Assembly: GCA_000827325.1 (NCBI GenBank)
Contig: KN832888.1
Span: forward strand, 782,069-846,068
Length of the DNA: 64,000 nucleotides
Direction of reading: 5' to 3'
DNA from: Oidiodendron maius Zn
Taxonomy: Eukaryota > Ascomycota > Leotiomycetes > Myxotrichaceae
The first letter of the stretch is position 1. The number at the start of each line of letters is the position of its first letter. A model generated the notes under the pieces. It saw only the letters and a program-made list of their open reading frames with translations. It searched no databases and was not told where the DNA came from. Below are positions 20,327-31,151 of the stretch, one piece after another. Both the position numbers and the translations under genes were made by a program.

Positions 20327-23300
20327 ATGACCTCCCACCACCTGGCGATGCCAGCGACGGCGCCGCGTCCTGGGGCTTTCCCCTCGCCCGTCCCTGGCCA
20401 TGATTCCTCGGCGCCTGCAGGGACGTTTGCGCCCGGGACCAAGATACAGGTGGGCAGCCAGAAAGTCGTGATCCAGAAGTACTTCTCTGAGGGGGGCTTC
20501 GCGCATGTCTACCTGGTCAAGATGCCTAAACCCATCGGCGGCACCGACATCGCCGTTTTGAAGCGGGTTGCGGTGCCCGATAAGGAGCACCTCGCGAATA
20601 TGCGGACCGAGGTGGAGACGATGAAGAAGCTGAAGGGCCACCGACCCATTGTGACCTACTACGACTCGCACGCGTCGCAGCTCAAAGGCGGGGGCTACGA
20701 GGTCTTCTTGCTGATGGAATTCTGCAATGGAGGTGGTTTGATTGACTTCATGAACACGCGGTTACAACAGCGATTGACGGAGCCGGAAATCCTAAAGATC
20801 TTCTCGGATGTGGCCGAAGGCGTTGCGTGCATGCATTACCTCAAACCACCACTTCTGCATCGCGACTTGAAGGTTGAGAACGTGCTCATAACCACCACGG
20901 ATGGGGTTCGACGATTCAAGCTCTGCGACTTTGGATCAACTGCCCCTCCTCGCCCTGCCGCAACATCTGCCACCGAGTGCCGACTGATTGAAGACGATGT
21001 GCAGAAACACACTACCCTCCAATATCGAAGTCCTGAAATGATCGACGTGTACAGGAAGCAACCAATTGACGAAAAATCCGATATATGGGCTTTGGGAGTC
21101 CTCTTGTATAAACTGTGCTATTATACGACACCGTTTGAAGCACAAGGGCAACTCGCTATTTTGAATGCAAGCTTCAAATTCCCCAGCTATCCCATTTTCT
21201 CCGATAAGCTGAAGAAACTCATAGGTATGTTTTCTCTTCAGTGAGATTATCTACTGATGCTAATCTGGATAGCTTCTATGTTACAAGAGCACCCGGTATC
21301 TCGGCCAAATATCTATCAAGTGCTTCGTGAAGCCTGTCTGATGCAGGGCATCGAGCTTCCTATAAAAGATGTATGCTCTTGCCTTCGGTCTGTAAAAGCT
21401 AATCTCACATTCTGTAGATATATGCCAAGAGAACCCAGTCAGAAACTAGACGCAATCAACAACTCCCGACGCCCGAAAATGCAGCCTCGCCCCCTGTAAT
21501 TGGAGCTGTGTACTCCCCGCCCGCGCAACAAAAGCAAGCTATCCCTGACGTTGTGCCGATGCGAAGAGGCAGACCTACTACCGGACAACAAGCCCATGGA
21601 CCGAAGCCGAGTCCGTCTCCAATGCGCGGTACCACGAGCGACCCATTTGCTGCGCTAGACGGGAAATCCGCTCCTGTTCAGGAAGATGAGCTTTCCAGTC
21701 GCTTTCCCAGCCTTGATCAGTTTTCTCTGCTTCATGACGGTGGAAAATTCGACTTTGATGCAGGCTCGCCAACTAGTTCCTCTCACAAGGATACCGACCA
21801 GCGTGAAACGGAAAAGCTAGCGGATAGTGCCTTTGTGACCCCAAAATCTAGGACTCCTGTTCCAACTGCCGCAGCTGCACCTCCTACATCCACTGTTTCT
21901 CGAGCGCAAAAGATCATATCGAGTAATCCAGAGCTCCAATCCGTTACCTCATCTTCAGGCGTGGTGTATCAACCAACGCCTACACGCGGTCCGACTAGTT
22001 CATATGTATCTACAGGGACTATGACCTCGCCCTCACCACCAACGGCATATATCTTCCCGTCACCCTCGGACCGACACAGATCGGTCAGCCTGCCACGAAA
22101 TCAAGAGGCCAACAGCTCGAGAAGCCAGTTCCTCCGTCCAGAAGGAGGGTTAACCGTACAGACTGGCTCTGCCTCACCGAATCCATCATACAGACCGCAG
22201 CTAGGCCATGTGCGTCATCCATCTTCCTCTCGTCCATCATTAGAGGGAGGGGCGCCTGCAAACGAAGTTCTAGATCCATTGGTAAGGGCAAAATCAAGTA
22301 ATTCCCAATCACGGCCCACGAATACCTATCTCGAGTCCAACATTGAATTCCTGAGAGAGAGAGAGTCCAGCGGAAGAAAATCCGCAGAGAATCGAAGATC
22401 CACGGAAAATCGCAAGTCAGCTGAGATCCGAAGATCAATGGACAGTCGGCCCTCATTTCCCAAAGAGGCAATTACTGCAGATCCGCCCTCTGAAGAGGAT
22501 AAACAACACATCAACTCAAATGTTGACTTCCTCCGCTCGATGGAAGATCAGGAGATGTCTAAGAAGGTTAAACGCCGTAGCACTGGTACCAACAACAAAC
22601 CTAAACGCTCAAGCCTGCCGTCTATGTCATTATCTGGCACGAAGACTCTGTTAGCAGGAAAGTTTGGGGACGCTTTTAAGAGATTTGAGAATAATACCAG
22701 TGTCCAGCCAGGGCCAAGAACACCAAGCCCCTTGCAGGAAATGGAGCGTCGTGACCTGACCCCGATAGCAGGATCTGAAGCCACTGACGGACGAAGTGAT
22801 GACGGAAGCTTGGTTGAGGAGAATATGAGTCAAGAACAACGACGTGAAATTGAACGAAGACGCCTTTCTATGGAAGAAAAGCGTGTAGCGGATGCCGCAG
22901 CTGAATATAGGAGGCAACTTGCGAGCCGTGGGACTACGCCAAGAAGTATTGGTGGGGTATCACGAGCAACTAGCATCCAGAATAAAGTCAAGACCCTTCT
23001 TGATGAAAGCTCGCAATCTTCACCAGTGAAGAAGACTGCAGAGGGATACGGACGTTATACTGAACATGCACCGGCGCCACAATCTAATCTATTTGATCAA
23101 TCAAACCCTTACGCCAAACCTACGGTTGCTCGGAAGCCCCTCATGCAGGCTGTACTTCGTGGCCGGGGCGGACAACCTCAAAGAGATATCAATTACTCCG
23201 ACTCACGCGTCGAGCCGATACCAGCTCCTTCTGTTGTCTCAAAGACTGGTGGCCCTCGGCCCAGTGCCCCTCCCAAGCCGATGCATCTCAACAGCATCAG

Positions 23301-23514
23301 TACCGGCCCACAAAACTCTCCCCCAAAACAGCCGTCTCTGCCCAGCCGGCCGATAGAAGCAAGGCCAGACATGACGCCGCAGGAGAAAGAAGACTACATT
23401 GCAGATTTCAGCAAGCGCTTCCCCAGTCTTTCGGGAATCGAGATGGTGGAAAGAGAAATCGAGATGGATAACAAAAAAAGGGATGATGGGAGGTCAAGGT
23501 CGAAGGTCGTCTAG
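20327..23514 (+). CDS. Ark1/Prk1 (NAK) family serine/threonine kinase
   Basis: Actin-regulating kinase of the Ark/Prk (AAK1/GAK-related) family, which phosphorylates endocytic coat adaptors at cortical actin patches. Exons 20327-21224, 21273-21370 and 21418-23514; introns of 48 and 47 nt; 1030 residues. The kinase domain is N-terminal: glycine loop SEGGFAHVYLV (about 54-64), catalytic Lys in AVLKRV, HRDLKVENVL (about 177), CDFGSTAPP (about 200), and QYRSPEMIDVY. The second and third exons rebuild HPVSRPNIYQVL and then KDIYAKRTQSETRRNQQLP, typical of fungal members. The long tail is Ser/Pro-rich and disordered, with a run of basic-Ser repeats around 22372-22455. The ATG at 20327 has context ACCATGA; an ATG seven codons later is also possible. 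Confidence 0.93.
22372..22455 (+). repeat. Basic-Ser heptad-like repeats in kinase tail
   Basis: Encodes four consecutive units of the form (R/K)(K/R)S(A/T/M)(E/D), spaced 7 residues apart, starting GRKSAENRRSTENR. They resemble basophilic kinase sites. See findings. Confidence 0.7.
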
Positions 23515-23838
23515 AGAATTCGGATCTGCTTGAGTTTTGTGATCCGTGGGTATGTATATCTAACATATAGATTTATGACTGGTGATAAAGATATGACGGG
23601 TTTTCATCTTCAATACATCTCAGGTGCGATCGAATCGATCAAACAAGTTCAATCAAGCGGACGAATATTTCTTTAGTCTTGGTTGTCATTGCTGCAGGGT
23701 TCGTGGTTGGTATTAAGTATCTTCTGGACAATTGACCCTACCTATCACCTCTCTCCGCACTTGCCTCCCCCCCCCCCCCCCCAATTCCCTTCTCCCCCTT
23801 CACCCAGCCAAGGGCTGACGTGCCATCTCAACCCCAAT
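23515..23838. other. Intergenic with poly-C tract
   Basis: 3' flank of the kinase gene. Contains an uninterrupted run of 16 C at 23767-23782 within a C-rich stretch. Confidence 0.7.
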
Positions 23839-24318
23839 TTAAATCTTCTCCCATTCCTCGTCACCCAACACGAGGCGGCACTCCTTCCCAATGATTGTAT
23901 GGATAAGCATCCACCCATCATCATCCCTCCCATTATCCTTTCCCCGGCCCACCTCCAGTCCCTCCTCACCGCGCCCCTCATTCTTGTCGGGGCTATCGTG
24001 TTCTACAATGCACCACCGCCCGCCAACTCTCTCGGCGCTTTCAGGTTTGTTCGTACAATGTTTAGTGCTCTTTTGCGGGTTGACCTTGGTCTTCATCCAC
24101 TCGTGATGCTTCTGCTTCTCGCAAATCCAAAGGCCGTCCATGTCGAGACAATGGTCTTGGTGAGGATGATCTGCATGTCTATCAATGTAGGCCTGGGGAA
24201 GATGTTTATCCGCAGGACAGCCCCAGTCCTTGATGTTTAGATTTGTAGGATATGGCATGGGCTTTGCGTAGACTATTCCACGAGGGGAGTGCTTGGTCGT
24301 CTTGCTAGGGTGAGACAT
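23839..24318 (-). CDS. Orphan His/Cys-rich small protein
   Basis: 159 residues from an ATG at 24318. The sequence before the start is A/C-rich, like fungal 5' leaders. The first half is rich in His, Cys and Lys (for example HADHPHQDHCLDMDGLW followed by CEKQKHHEW), compatible with metal binding. The second half is Gly/Asp/Glu-rich. No signal peptide and no known family. Plus-strand open frames over the same bases are Pro/Leu-rich and less protein-like, so the minus strand was preferred. Existence as a gene is moderately supported. Confidence 0.4.
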   Translation of the reverse strand: MSHPSKTTKHSPRGIVYAKPMPYPTNLNIKDWGCPADKHLPQAYIDRHADHPHQDHCLDMDGLWICEKQKHHEWMKTKVNPQKSTKHCTNKPESAERVGGRWCIVEHDSPDKNEGRGEEGLEVGRGKDNGRDDDGWMLIHTIIGKECRLVLGDEEWEKI

Positions 24319-25151
24319 ATCCGGATGATGTTGGTGTTCTTTGTGGATGTGAGTTGATGTGGATGATGCCTTCTATTTCGATATGTCTTGAAGAGGTGAG
24401 GTTGTGTATGCTTTTCAAGTGAGCGCGTCTAAGTTCACTTCGAGAAGCGAGGAGAACTACGCGAAGGTTCTTCCGAGGATTTATTGCGTGAATATGGAAA
24501 ATTCTAAGGTCGTGGTGAAACTTTGGTACCTTTTGCACCGCCCTTGTACAGTACAATTTACTACATTAACGGTTTATTAACAGTTCACTGTGGTATGGCA
24601 CTGTATCGGAGTAGACAAGGTTCATTCCCATTTCTTGACGAATTCTCTTGCAAGGTGCAAGTGTACCAAAGACGATTCTAAATTCCCTCTCTCAAAGCGA
24701 CGTGGTCCCTCATGAGATGGTAGCATGAAGTCATGTGCCATGAGAGGCCCCATCGAAACCACAGAACAGTTGTCCATGATATACAAAGAGAGGCAGAAAG
24801 AAAAGAAAACGCAGAAAGACCTTCAAAACGCCTCAACAACCATCAACTTAAGAACACAAGAGCTTACTCCTTGCCCTTATCAATAGGTTATGGTTCCCAA
24901 CTCTCATCACTACCTCCACTTTTGTCTCCTCAAAGCTTTGTTTTTATCCCGAACCATTCTTTCCAAGATCCCACCCCCGTTATTGACAGTCTTTGTCTTG
25001 CAGCCTATATCGTCTAGCTCTTAAAACTCGGTGTTCTCTGGCTTCTCGACCAAATCATGTACAAACGGCGAGCCGTTGAGAATCTCTTGATCGCATCCTC
25101 AGGGAGCTTCAATTCAACCTCTCCCACAATGGCCTGGCAAATGATGCGGTC
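24319..25151. other. Intergenic
   Basis: No firm gene. The minus-strand frame of the next gene continues in a protein-like way from 25151 to about 25016 after its stop (see findings). Confidence 0.5.
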
Positions 25152-25643
25152 TTACTCCTCAAAGATGATATCCATGAATCTATTCATAGAAGAATCAGGC
25201 TCCAAGTAGTGAATGACTGTGATATAGAATGAGATAGCCTCACACCGAATGGTCATTCTGACTGGAATGGCATTGGTGGACACATTGTTGGAAGCAGGAT
25301 TCGAGGCTGGTTCATCACTCCGGGGTTCGAGGCCGAGAGATTTAAGAATGGAGACACCCCAGCCCATAGGGTTCCCAGCAGCTTGCAGCAGCATCTCTTG
25401 CTCTGGATTCCAATACTCCTGACGAAAGCTAATGGTAAATGTTCTACAGAAGACTTGCTCGCCTTCGGGTAGGTCCAGTCCAACAGGAACTGTAACGTCA
25501 GAGAGAGGAGTGAACTTCACCATGATGGTGTTGACGATACGACGATTCTCTCCAAAGGACAGACGAATCCTCTCCCGCCGAGAGTTCGGCAAAGTTGGGG
25601 GAGGGGCTGCTAAGGCATTGCCTTGTCCTTGATTGCCTGCCAT
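25152..25643 (-). CDS. Orphan 163-residue protein
   Basis: Opens with ATG at 25643 (MAGNQGQGNALAAPP) and ends at a TAA at 25152-25154. After a Pro-rich N terminus come alternating hydrophobic and polar residues (IRLSFGENRRIVNTIMVKF, then VFCRTFTISFRQEYW) suggesting a beta-rich globular domain. No family recognised. After the stop the same frame stays open for about 45 codons with plausible protein sequence (AIVGEVELKLPEDAIKRF), so the stop may be recent or an unrecognised intron may lie here. Confidence 0.5.
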   Translation of the reverse strand: MAGNQGQGNALAAPPPTLPNSRRERIRLSFGENRRIVNTIMVKFTPLSDVTVPVGLDLPEGEQVFCRTFTISFRQEYWNPEQEMLLQAAGNPMGWGVSILKSLGLEPRSDEPASNPASNNVSTNAIPVRMTIRCEAISFYITVIHYLEPDSSMNRFMDIIFEE

Positions 25644-26220
25644 TTCTGCTATTGAGGTGGTGTCCGAGCAAAATCACAGGGAAACTGTGTTGTAAAGAGG
25701 AATCTGTCTAAATTGTAGACAATGGGAAGCTGGCAGTTTCGTCTTATTGCTCTATTGCAACGACTCGCTGCTAGACTCTAAAATTTATTGTTCTGATCCC
25801 ATGTTAATGAAGGACTGGCAATGCAAATAGGGTTGAAAAGGAGAAGGTTCCAATTGATCGTCTATAACACATACCTCCTTATCTACGGCGATATAAAACG
25901 CCAATTTATGTGATTGTGCTGGCTTGCTCTCGAAAATATGCAAATCCTATCAATTGGCAGAATGAGGATGTTGTTTGGTGCTGAAGTTTGACCAGACAGA
26001 GACAGAGCAAGGAGAAGAGTTGCTTAAATTCACAGACACGCGATGTTTAACCTACAGATGTTGCCTAAGGTAATCCTAACACTTCCATTTTGGTTGTCAC
26101 ATATAAAGCTTCTGAAGGAAGTGAATAGGAGATCATCAACTAAATTTTTCTCGATATTGCAGGAAGATCAACGCTCAACAACAGCCCATCACGGCCTCTG
26201 TTAAGCTCAAAAGAATCAAA
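25644..26220. other. Intergenic
   Basis: No gene or repeat recognised. Confidence 0.5.
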
Positions 26221-27017
26221 TTACTTCACATCAGGCCCATCAGCCATCTTCTCCTTTGCGGTCTTCTGCCTTGCAGCCACAGCGTGAGTAGACCTTGGTC
26301 CTAGTCTCCAACGTTCCACCCAGAGCTTTCACCTATCTCAACCCAGCTTGAAACACTTGAGCGTCGTCCAGCTTCAAGTCGACCACCATCTATAGAAGAT
26401 ATTTCCAAGGCATTTGCAAAGCCCTTTAAATCTGATTCTGAGTCTGTAACTGGGAGGTATTTTCCTTCGACTGTGGTCCCTGTGCAAGCAGAAGTGCTTG
26501 GAGGTAGTGCTTTATGCAGAAGTTCAACTCCAGTCACCGGCCCCTCTTTCTCAAGGACCCAGCCCGTAGGAGATGTTTGGTCTATATGAGCTCTCGTCCC
26601 CAAAATATCTTTCCTCTCCAATGTGTCCGTCTCCGCCTTAAGGCCTGTGAGTTCCTCACCTCCTTCTATACCACCGGCTTTTAATACTCTGCACCTTTGT
26701 TCCACAAGCAATTTAAGGTGATCTGGGCAGTATCCGTAAACTGGTACTATTTCGGGATCCCTCACCATATTCTCGCATTGGTGACTATCCATCTTGGTGC
26801 ACTCAAAATTGCAGCCGGGTACGTGGATAATACGCGGTTTGTTGACCTATAGTCCATCGAACAACGAGAACCGATATTTGCTCAGGCGGCACACATTTTT
26901 GAAGTCCGGCTTCGGTTCTACCTCCCAGTAAGGATATGGTATCCTCGCACGGTTCTAATCCAATTGATTCTTAACCTCTGGAGTGGTATTGGAGAAGTGC
27001 TTAGTTAGAGAAAACAT
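26221..27017 (-). pseudogene. Broken orphan gene with two in-frame TAG stops
   Basis: A coherent minus-strand frame runs from an ATG at 27017 (MFSLTKHFSNTTPEVKN) through IPYPYWEVEPKPDFKN and LSKYRFSLFDGL to PRIIHVPGCNFECTKM and YCPDHLKLLVEQR, but is cut by TAG at 26955-26957 and 26847-26849. Both stops become Gln codons by one C-to-T reversal. GT-AG pairs around each stop are only 21-25 nt apart, too short for introns. The 3' end changes frame near 26330: a separate frame there encodes LWVERWRLGP and ends KEKMADGPDVK at 26221, plausibly after an intron. The Cys/His pattern (CNFEC, HQC, YCPDH) suggests a metal-binding orphan family. An open remnant of 163 codons (26301-26792) remains. Confidence 0.5.
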
Positions 27018-27383
27018 ATCGAGGTCACAGAGAGGTCAAAGTTATACATAGATTGGAGTCGGGATTGGCTCATCCACTAGACAAGTGATTGTCAGACAGA
27101 CTACTCTGCATGAATAACACATCATGTAACAATATGGAGGTAGATATGCAGTATTGAATAACTGTATATGTATGTCCATCGTTAATAGTTATGTAGCGAT
27201 GTAAAGTAACAATATAGATGAAGACGAGTAGATTTAGCAGTAGGGATAGTCTGAGAGGTATCAAATAGATTAACTAATAAGGCTTGTTCTAATGCCTAGA
27301 ATGTAATCATAGAACTTCTTCATGTATCAAAGACTCCAGTCAGGCCAGTAAGTATAATCAGCTGTCCGGCTCTGTTCCTGCCA
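27018..27383. other. Intergenic
   Basis: AT-rich 3' flank of the protease gene. The broken gene's frame may extend upstream to about 27080 with further stops, but this is not firm. Confidence 0.45.
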
Positions 27384-30356
27384 TTAAACGACAAATTTCT
27401 TGCTTCCCTCTACCAAACCGTCCGACAACTTAACAACGCTTGTCCACGCCGGCATGAACTTCTTCACCTCATCTAATGCTGGAATAACCCCAGGCTCATT
27501 ATGATCGCTCCATAGACAGACGACCCTGCCACTGCGGCCTTCTTCCCCAGGATTTTTGCCCTCACTAACAGCCCACTCAACATCTACTACCCATTCACGT
27601 TTGTACGTCCTGTGCCATAATTTAATTTCCTTACTCTCTCCTATGTTTCCTTCGTTATCATCATTGAGCGCCGCGCCCTGAACTTGGAATGAATTGAATG
27701 GTTCGTCGAAGCGGACAGCACAAGCCTTAGTTTCCTCGCCCCATACACGGAACTGAGCTTTGTTTTCGCCATGAACTCGCGCACCGTCGAATGCCATCCA
27801 GTATTTATAACCAATCTCAGGATCAGTAACCTTTGGCATAGGACCTTGATATGAGCAAAATGTCAGGCCTCCGCGGATACTCGGATTGGAGCTGCAGGAA
27901 ATGATCTGTCCAGCAGCAGATGGGATGTAGGATATAATCTCGCGGATATATTCTTCTACTCCGGCAAGAGTTACTCTACTGATACCAGTGTTTAGGTCAA
28001 CAGTTTGCTGGAAGTATGCTTTGTTGCGGTTGTTTGCGGAAAATGGGAAAGCCACTAGGTTGTAAATGAGGGTGCCTATGAAGACGAGGAAAAGCAAAGC
28101 AGGGATGTGGTGCGTTATCCGGTGCATAAATGGTGTCACAGGCAAGATTAGAAGTATAGAGAAGATCGCTACCACAAGATACGGGAATAAGGCCGGGCTA
28201 CCATCGACTGCAGTTTGTGCAATTGCAGTTACGATACCCAGCCCAACCTGTCCGACGATGACGAGTACAAACGGACAGATAAGAAGAAATTGGAGAATCC
28301 AAGTCCAGGTGGGCAGTTTGGCGGACCACTTTTGTTCATTGCCAAAAGGGTGAGCTTCATCATCGTCGTCGATGCCATTTGCTTCAGTAATGCCTCGGCG
28401 ATACCGACTTGCGAAAGTTGCGAAAGTTGTCCCAAATGTACGACCGTGTCCATTTTCTCTGCCAACCAACGGTGTTGTCTCAGTCGCAAGAGCACCAGTC
28501 TCTTCATCGTCGTTTTCATCAGACGGTGCAATAATTGCATCAGATGAAGGCGGAGCTTCAAGACCGTGGCTTATGACCTGCTGATTTAGAGGCGCTTCTA
28601 AGAGTGATCTCTTTCCCGGTAGCGCAAATTGCTCACACAGAGTGATAAATGTAGCCACAAATATAGCAGATTCGTAGAACACAACCAGATAACCAGACCC
28701 AAGTTTGAACTGATCCTCAAATACGGTGGCGACGGCAAGGGCTACCCACCCTAAAATGAACATCCATAGGAGAGCATAGCCTCTGTGAAGTGCCGAAGGC
28801 CGGACGGCATTGCAACCAGCCATAAGGAACCAGAATACGGAGAAGAACAGGCTGACAGACATGGCCCATACGGCGTATTTCGATGAGTGGATGATTAAGG
28901 GGTTGGCCTTTCTAATTAAATATGCAGCTCCTACTGTGAGTCCTCCCGAGACAATTAGTGTGATGGGAAATCTGAATGCTCCGCGCCATCCACCAAGATA
29001 GATCGGCTCTCTATCGCCGCCAGCTTCTACCGACGTGGCGAAAAAGTAATATTTGTCGTACCGTATAAGGACGAGAGTGATAAACATCAGTGTCAAGGGC
29101 GCGACAACAAGAATGGTAACGGACAATGCAAAGAGGGTGCGTAGGCGGAAAACTGCGAATGTTCGACCAAAGAGGTCGAACCACACTCCATCGCTACCAT
29201 GGCCATTCTTCACTTTGGTAGGACTATCATCTCCACGAGGTCCATCAAATTCCGAGCTCGTATCAGAGGTCAAATACTTCATAGTCTCCACCGATGCAGA
29301 TAACATATGCCATAAGGAATCCGTCGATGTGTGTTTTGCGTCATCCTGATCCGTATGATATCTGGCCCGAGGCTCCCAAAACGCTACGTCGAGGCCACGA
29401 TAGCCCTGGGCTTTGAATACCATGTAGTCCGTCTCACTTCGTATAACTCCCATAGCAAAACCATCAGCATTAATGACACTGCCATAGGGATGCTCAGCCT
29501 TTGCATATGCCTTTGTAACTTCCATATCCGTGCTTCTGAAGAGCGTTGCCCTGCCGCCAGCCCCGGCACCTTCGAGGTTTAAGAACGAGTGAACAAATGG
29601 CGATATTGGGTGCGACATGAATGCTTTAGCTCCATATAGGCCGTCCTCTTCGCCATTGTTAAGCAGCACTATGACCCCTTTCCTTGGGGTGTGTCCAGAG
29701 GTTGTGAAATACTTGATGAGTTGTAATGCCGTGATAACTCCCATCCCATCATCTGTGGCCCCATATCCCGTGGAGACACTATCAAAGTGAGCATTAACCA
29801 TGACTCCTCCCTTGCCATGAGTAACATTGGTAGGGGGGTGAGCATTCCACCATTCGCCATCCTCGTCTTCAGTTCCCCGAACATAGACAATGATGTTGCT
29901 TCCCTCAAAGTATGTGCTTGCGGCTAGAGGTTTGCCGGCTATTGTAGAAAGAGGGGCACTGTTTGTATAGTTTGAAATCATGTCATCGAAAACCGTAACT
30001 GCTGGAGATTCAGAGTGAGTCGTTGCTGGAGATTGAACCCCATGGTTGAAGGGTGTTCGTTCATCTTTTGCATACTCTACTCCATTCGCCTGTAATATCT
30101 CATCGATCCTTTGCAGTAGCCACTTCCTCACATCGTCATTCCTTCGACTGTTGAATGGGTGGAATGCTCTGCTCAACTCTTCAAGGTCCAACCGTGCTTC
30201 GGAAAGATCGAGACCTTCGTAGGCAGTAGGATTCTTCGGGGCTGCTGGAAGCGTCTCGTGGATCACCAGGATAGGGATGAAAAGGGCTAGGTATACAACT
30301 GCCACAGTAACTGTCACGCTTAGGGGCAGGAAAGAGAATGGGCTGCGAGACTTCAT
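27384..30356 (-). CDS. PFF1: Vacuolar membrane M28 metallopeptidase (PFF1 type)
   Basis: Intronless, 990 residues. Family M28 zinc peptidase anchored in the vacuolar membrane. After a short cytosolic N terminus there is one membrane helix (VTVTVAVVYLALFIPILVIH). The lumenal peptidase domain has the co-catalytic zinc residues in order: His in NAHFDS (about 190), Asp in GATDDG (about 202), catalytic Glu pair in NNGEEDG (about 234), Asp in SETDYM (about 307) and His in YHTDQDD (about 334). The C-terminal half has about eight further hydrophobic segments (for example FALSVTILVVAPLTLMFITL). The ATG at 30356 was chosen because the frame upstream has no ATG. Length and layout match the family. Confidence 0.95.
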   Translation of the reverse strand: MKSRSPFSFLPLSVTVTVAVVYLALFIPILVIHETLPAAPKNPTAYEGLDLSEARLDLEELSRAFHPFNSRRNDDVRKWLLQRIDEILQANGVEYAKDERTPFNHGVQSPATTHSESPAVTVFDDMISNYTNSAPLSTIAGKPLAASTYFEGSNIIVYVRGTEDEDGEWWNAHPPTNVTHGKGGVMVNAHFDSVSTGYGATDDGMGVITALQLIKYFTTSGHTPRKGVIVLLNNGEEDGLYGAKAFMSHPISPFVHSFLNLEGAGAGGRATLFRSTDMEVTKAYAKAEHPYGSVINADGFAMGVIRSETDYMVFKAQGYRGLDVAFWEPRARYHTDQDDAKHTSTDSLWHMLSASVETMKYLTSDTSSEFDGPRGDDSPTKVKNGHGSDGVWFDLFGRTFAVFRLRTLFALSVTILVVAPLTLMFITLVLIRYDKYYFFATSVEAGGDREPIYLGGWRGAFRFPITLIVSGGLTVGAAYLIRKANPLIIHSSKYAVWAMSVSLFFSVFWFLMAGCNAVRPSALHRGYALLWMFILGWVALAVATVFEDQFKLGSGYLVVFYESAIFVATFITLCEQFALPGKRSLLEAPLNQQVISHGLEAPPSSDAIIAPSDENDDEETGALATETTPLVGRENGHGRTFGTTFATFASRYRRGITEANGIDDDDEAHPFGNEQKWSAKLPTWTWILQFLLICPFVLVIVGQVGLGIVTAIAQTAVDGSPALFPYLVVAIFSILLILPVTPFMHRITHHIPALLFLVFIGTLIYNLVAFPFSANNRNKAYFQQTVDLNTGISRVTLAGVEEYIREIISYIPSAAGQIISCSSNPSIRGGLTFCSYQGPMPKVTDPEIGYKYWMAFDGARVHGENKAQFRVWGEETKACAVRFDEPFNSFQVQGAALNDDNEGNIGESKEIKLWHRTYKREWVVDVEWAVSEGKNPGEEGRSGRVVCLWSDHNEPGVIPALDEVKKFMPAWTSVVKLSDGLVEGSKKFVV

Positions 30357-31151
30357 AGCGACTATCGTTGCTCCAAGCTCGAGGCTGGAGTGGTAATGGT
30401 TTGAGCTAAACGATACGACGGCAGGGCATGGCAGAGGCCATGGAGGGATGGTAGTGATACGACAGGCCCAGTATAATGCGAAAGAGGCAGACGTAGAGCC
30501 AGGTTGAAGTGTTCTGCTTCGAAGAGTGGGTGTGAAGCAGTCCAAGTATATCAGTAGCTAAATGAAGTCCCGTCTGTACGCGCGCAACTCCGCACTCTCC
30601 GTATGGCACAGCGCTCCCTGTGCTCCGAGCTTTGGCGGGGTATCACGTGTCTGAGATGTTCCTGCATAAGGCAACCGTACGAAGATGATTACCTCTCTCA
30701 ACGCTAGTTTATATAGAGGAAGATAGAGTTATTGCACACAGTATCTGGGCACTAATTAAAAAGTTCCCCAAAGAAAACGCGTAAATAGCCGCTGGGTTTC
30801 TTCCGCACACAGCACGCCATGCCATCCAGATTCGTTAATCATGGGCAGGGGAGCAGAACAAATAGCTCGCCGCCCTAGCTATAAGAGTCTCTACATACAA
30901 TGCATCGATGATAACTCCGATCCATCTTTGATATTCCCGGTCGCAGTCAGCATACCCCGTCGCACATCTTGATGCATCCTCGCCATTGGAGCTGCATGAT
31001 GCAAGAAGGTCTCGTTAAGGTCAAAGACCAAGCTCTTGATATCAGTTTTAATATCATAGGGCCATTAATAAGCATCGGCCTCGACCATGGTCTAGGCGGA
31101 ACATTGGCAGAAGGCCGTTTCCAATCCAAGGCATAAGCCTTCTCCTGTTCT
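30357..31151. other. Intergenic, PFF1 promoter and GRR1 3' flank
   Basis: No supported gene. Confidence 0.55.

Noticed and set aside
23683-24240. Plus-strand 185-codon frame
   Set aside because: Pro/Leu-rich low-complexity translation running through the poly-C tract. The minus-strand frame has a better start and leader.
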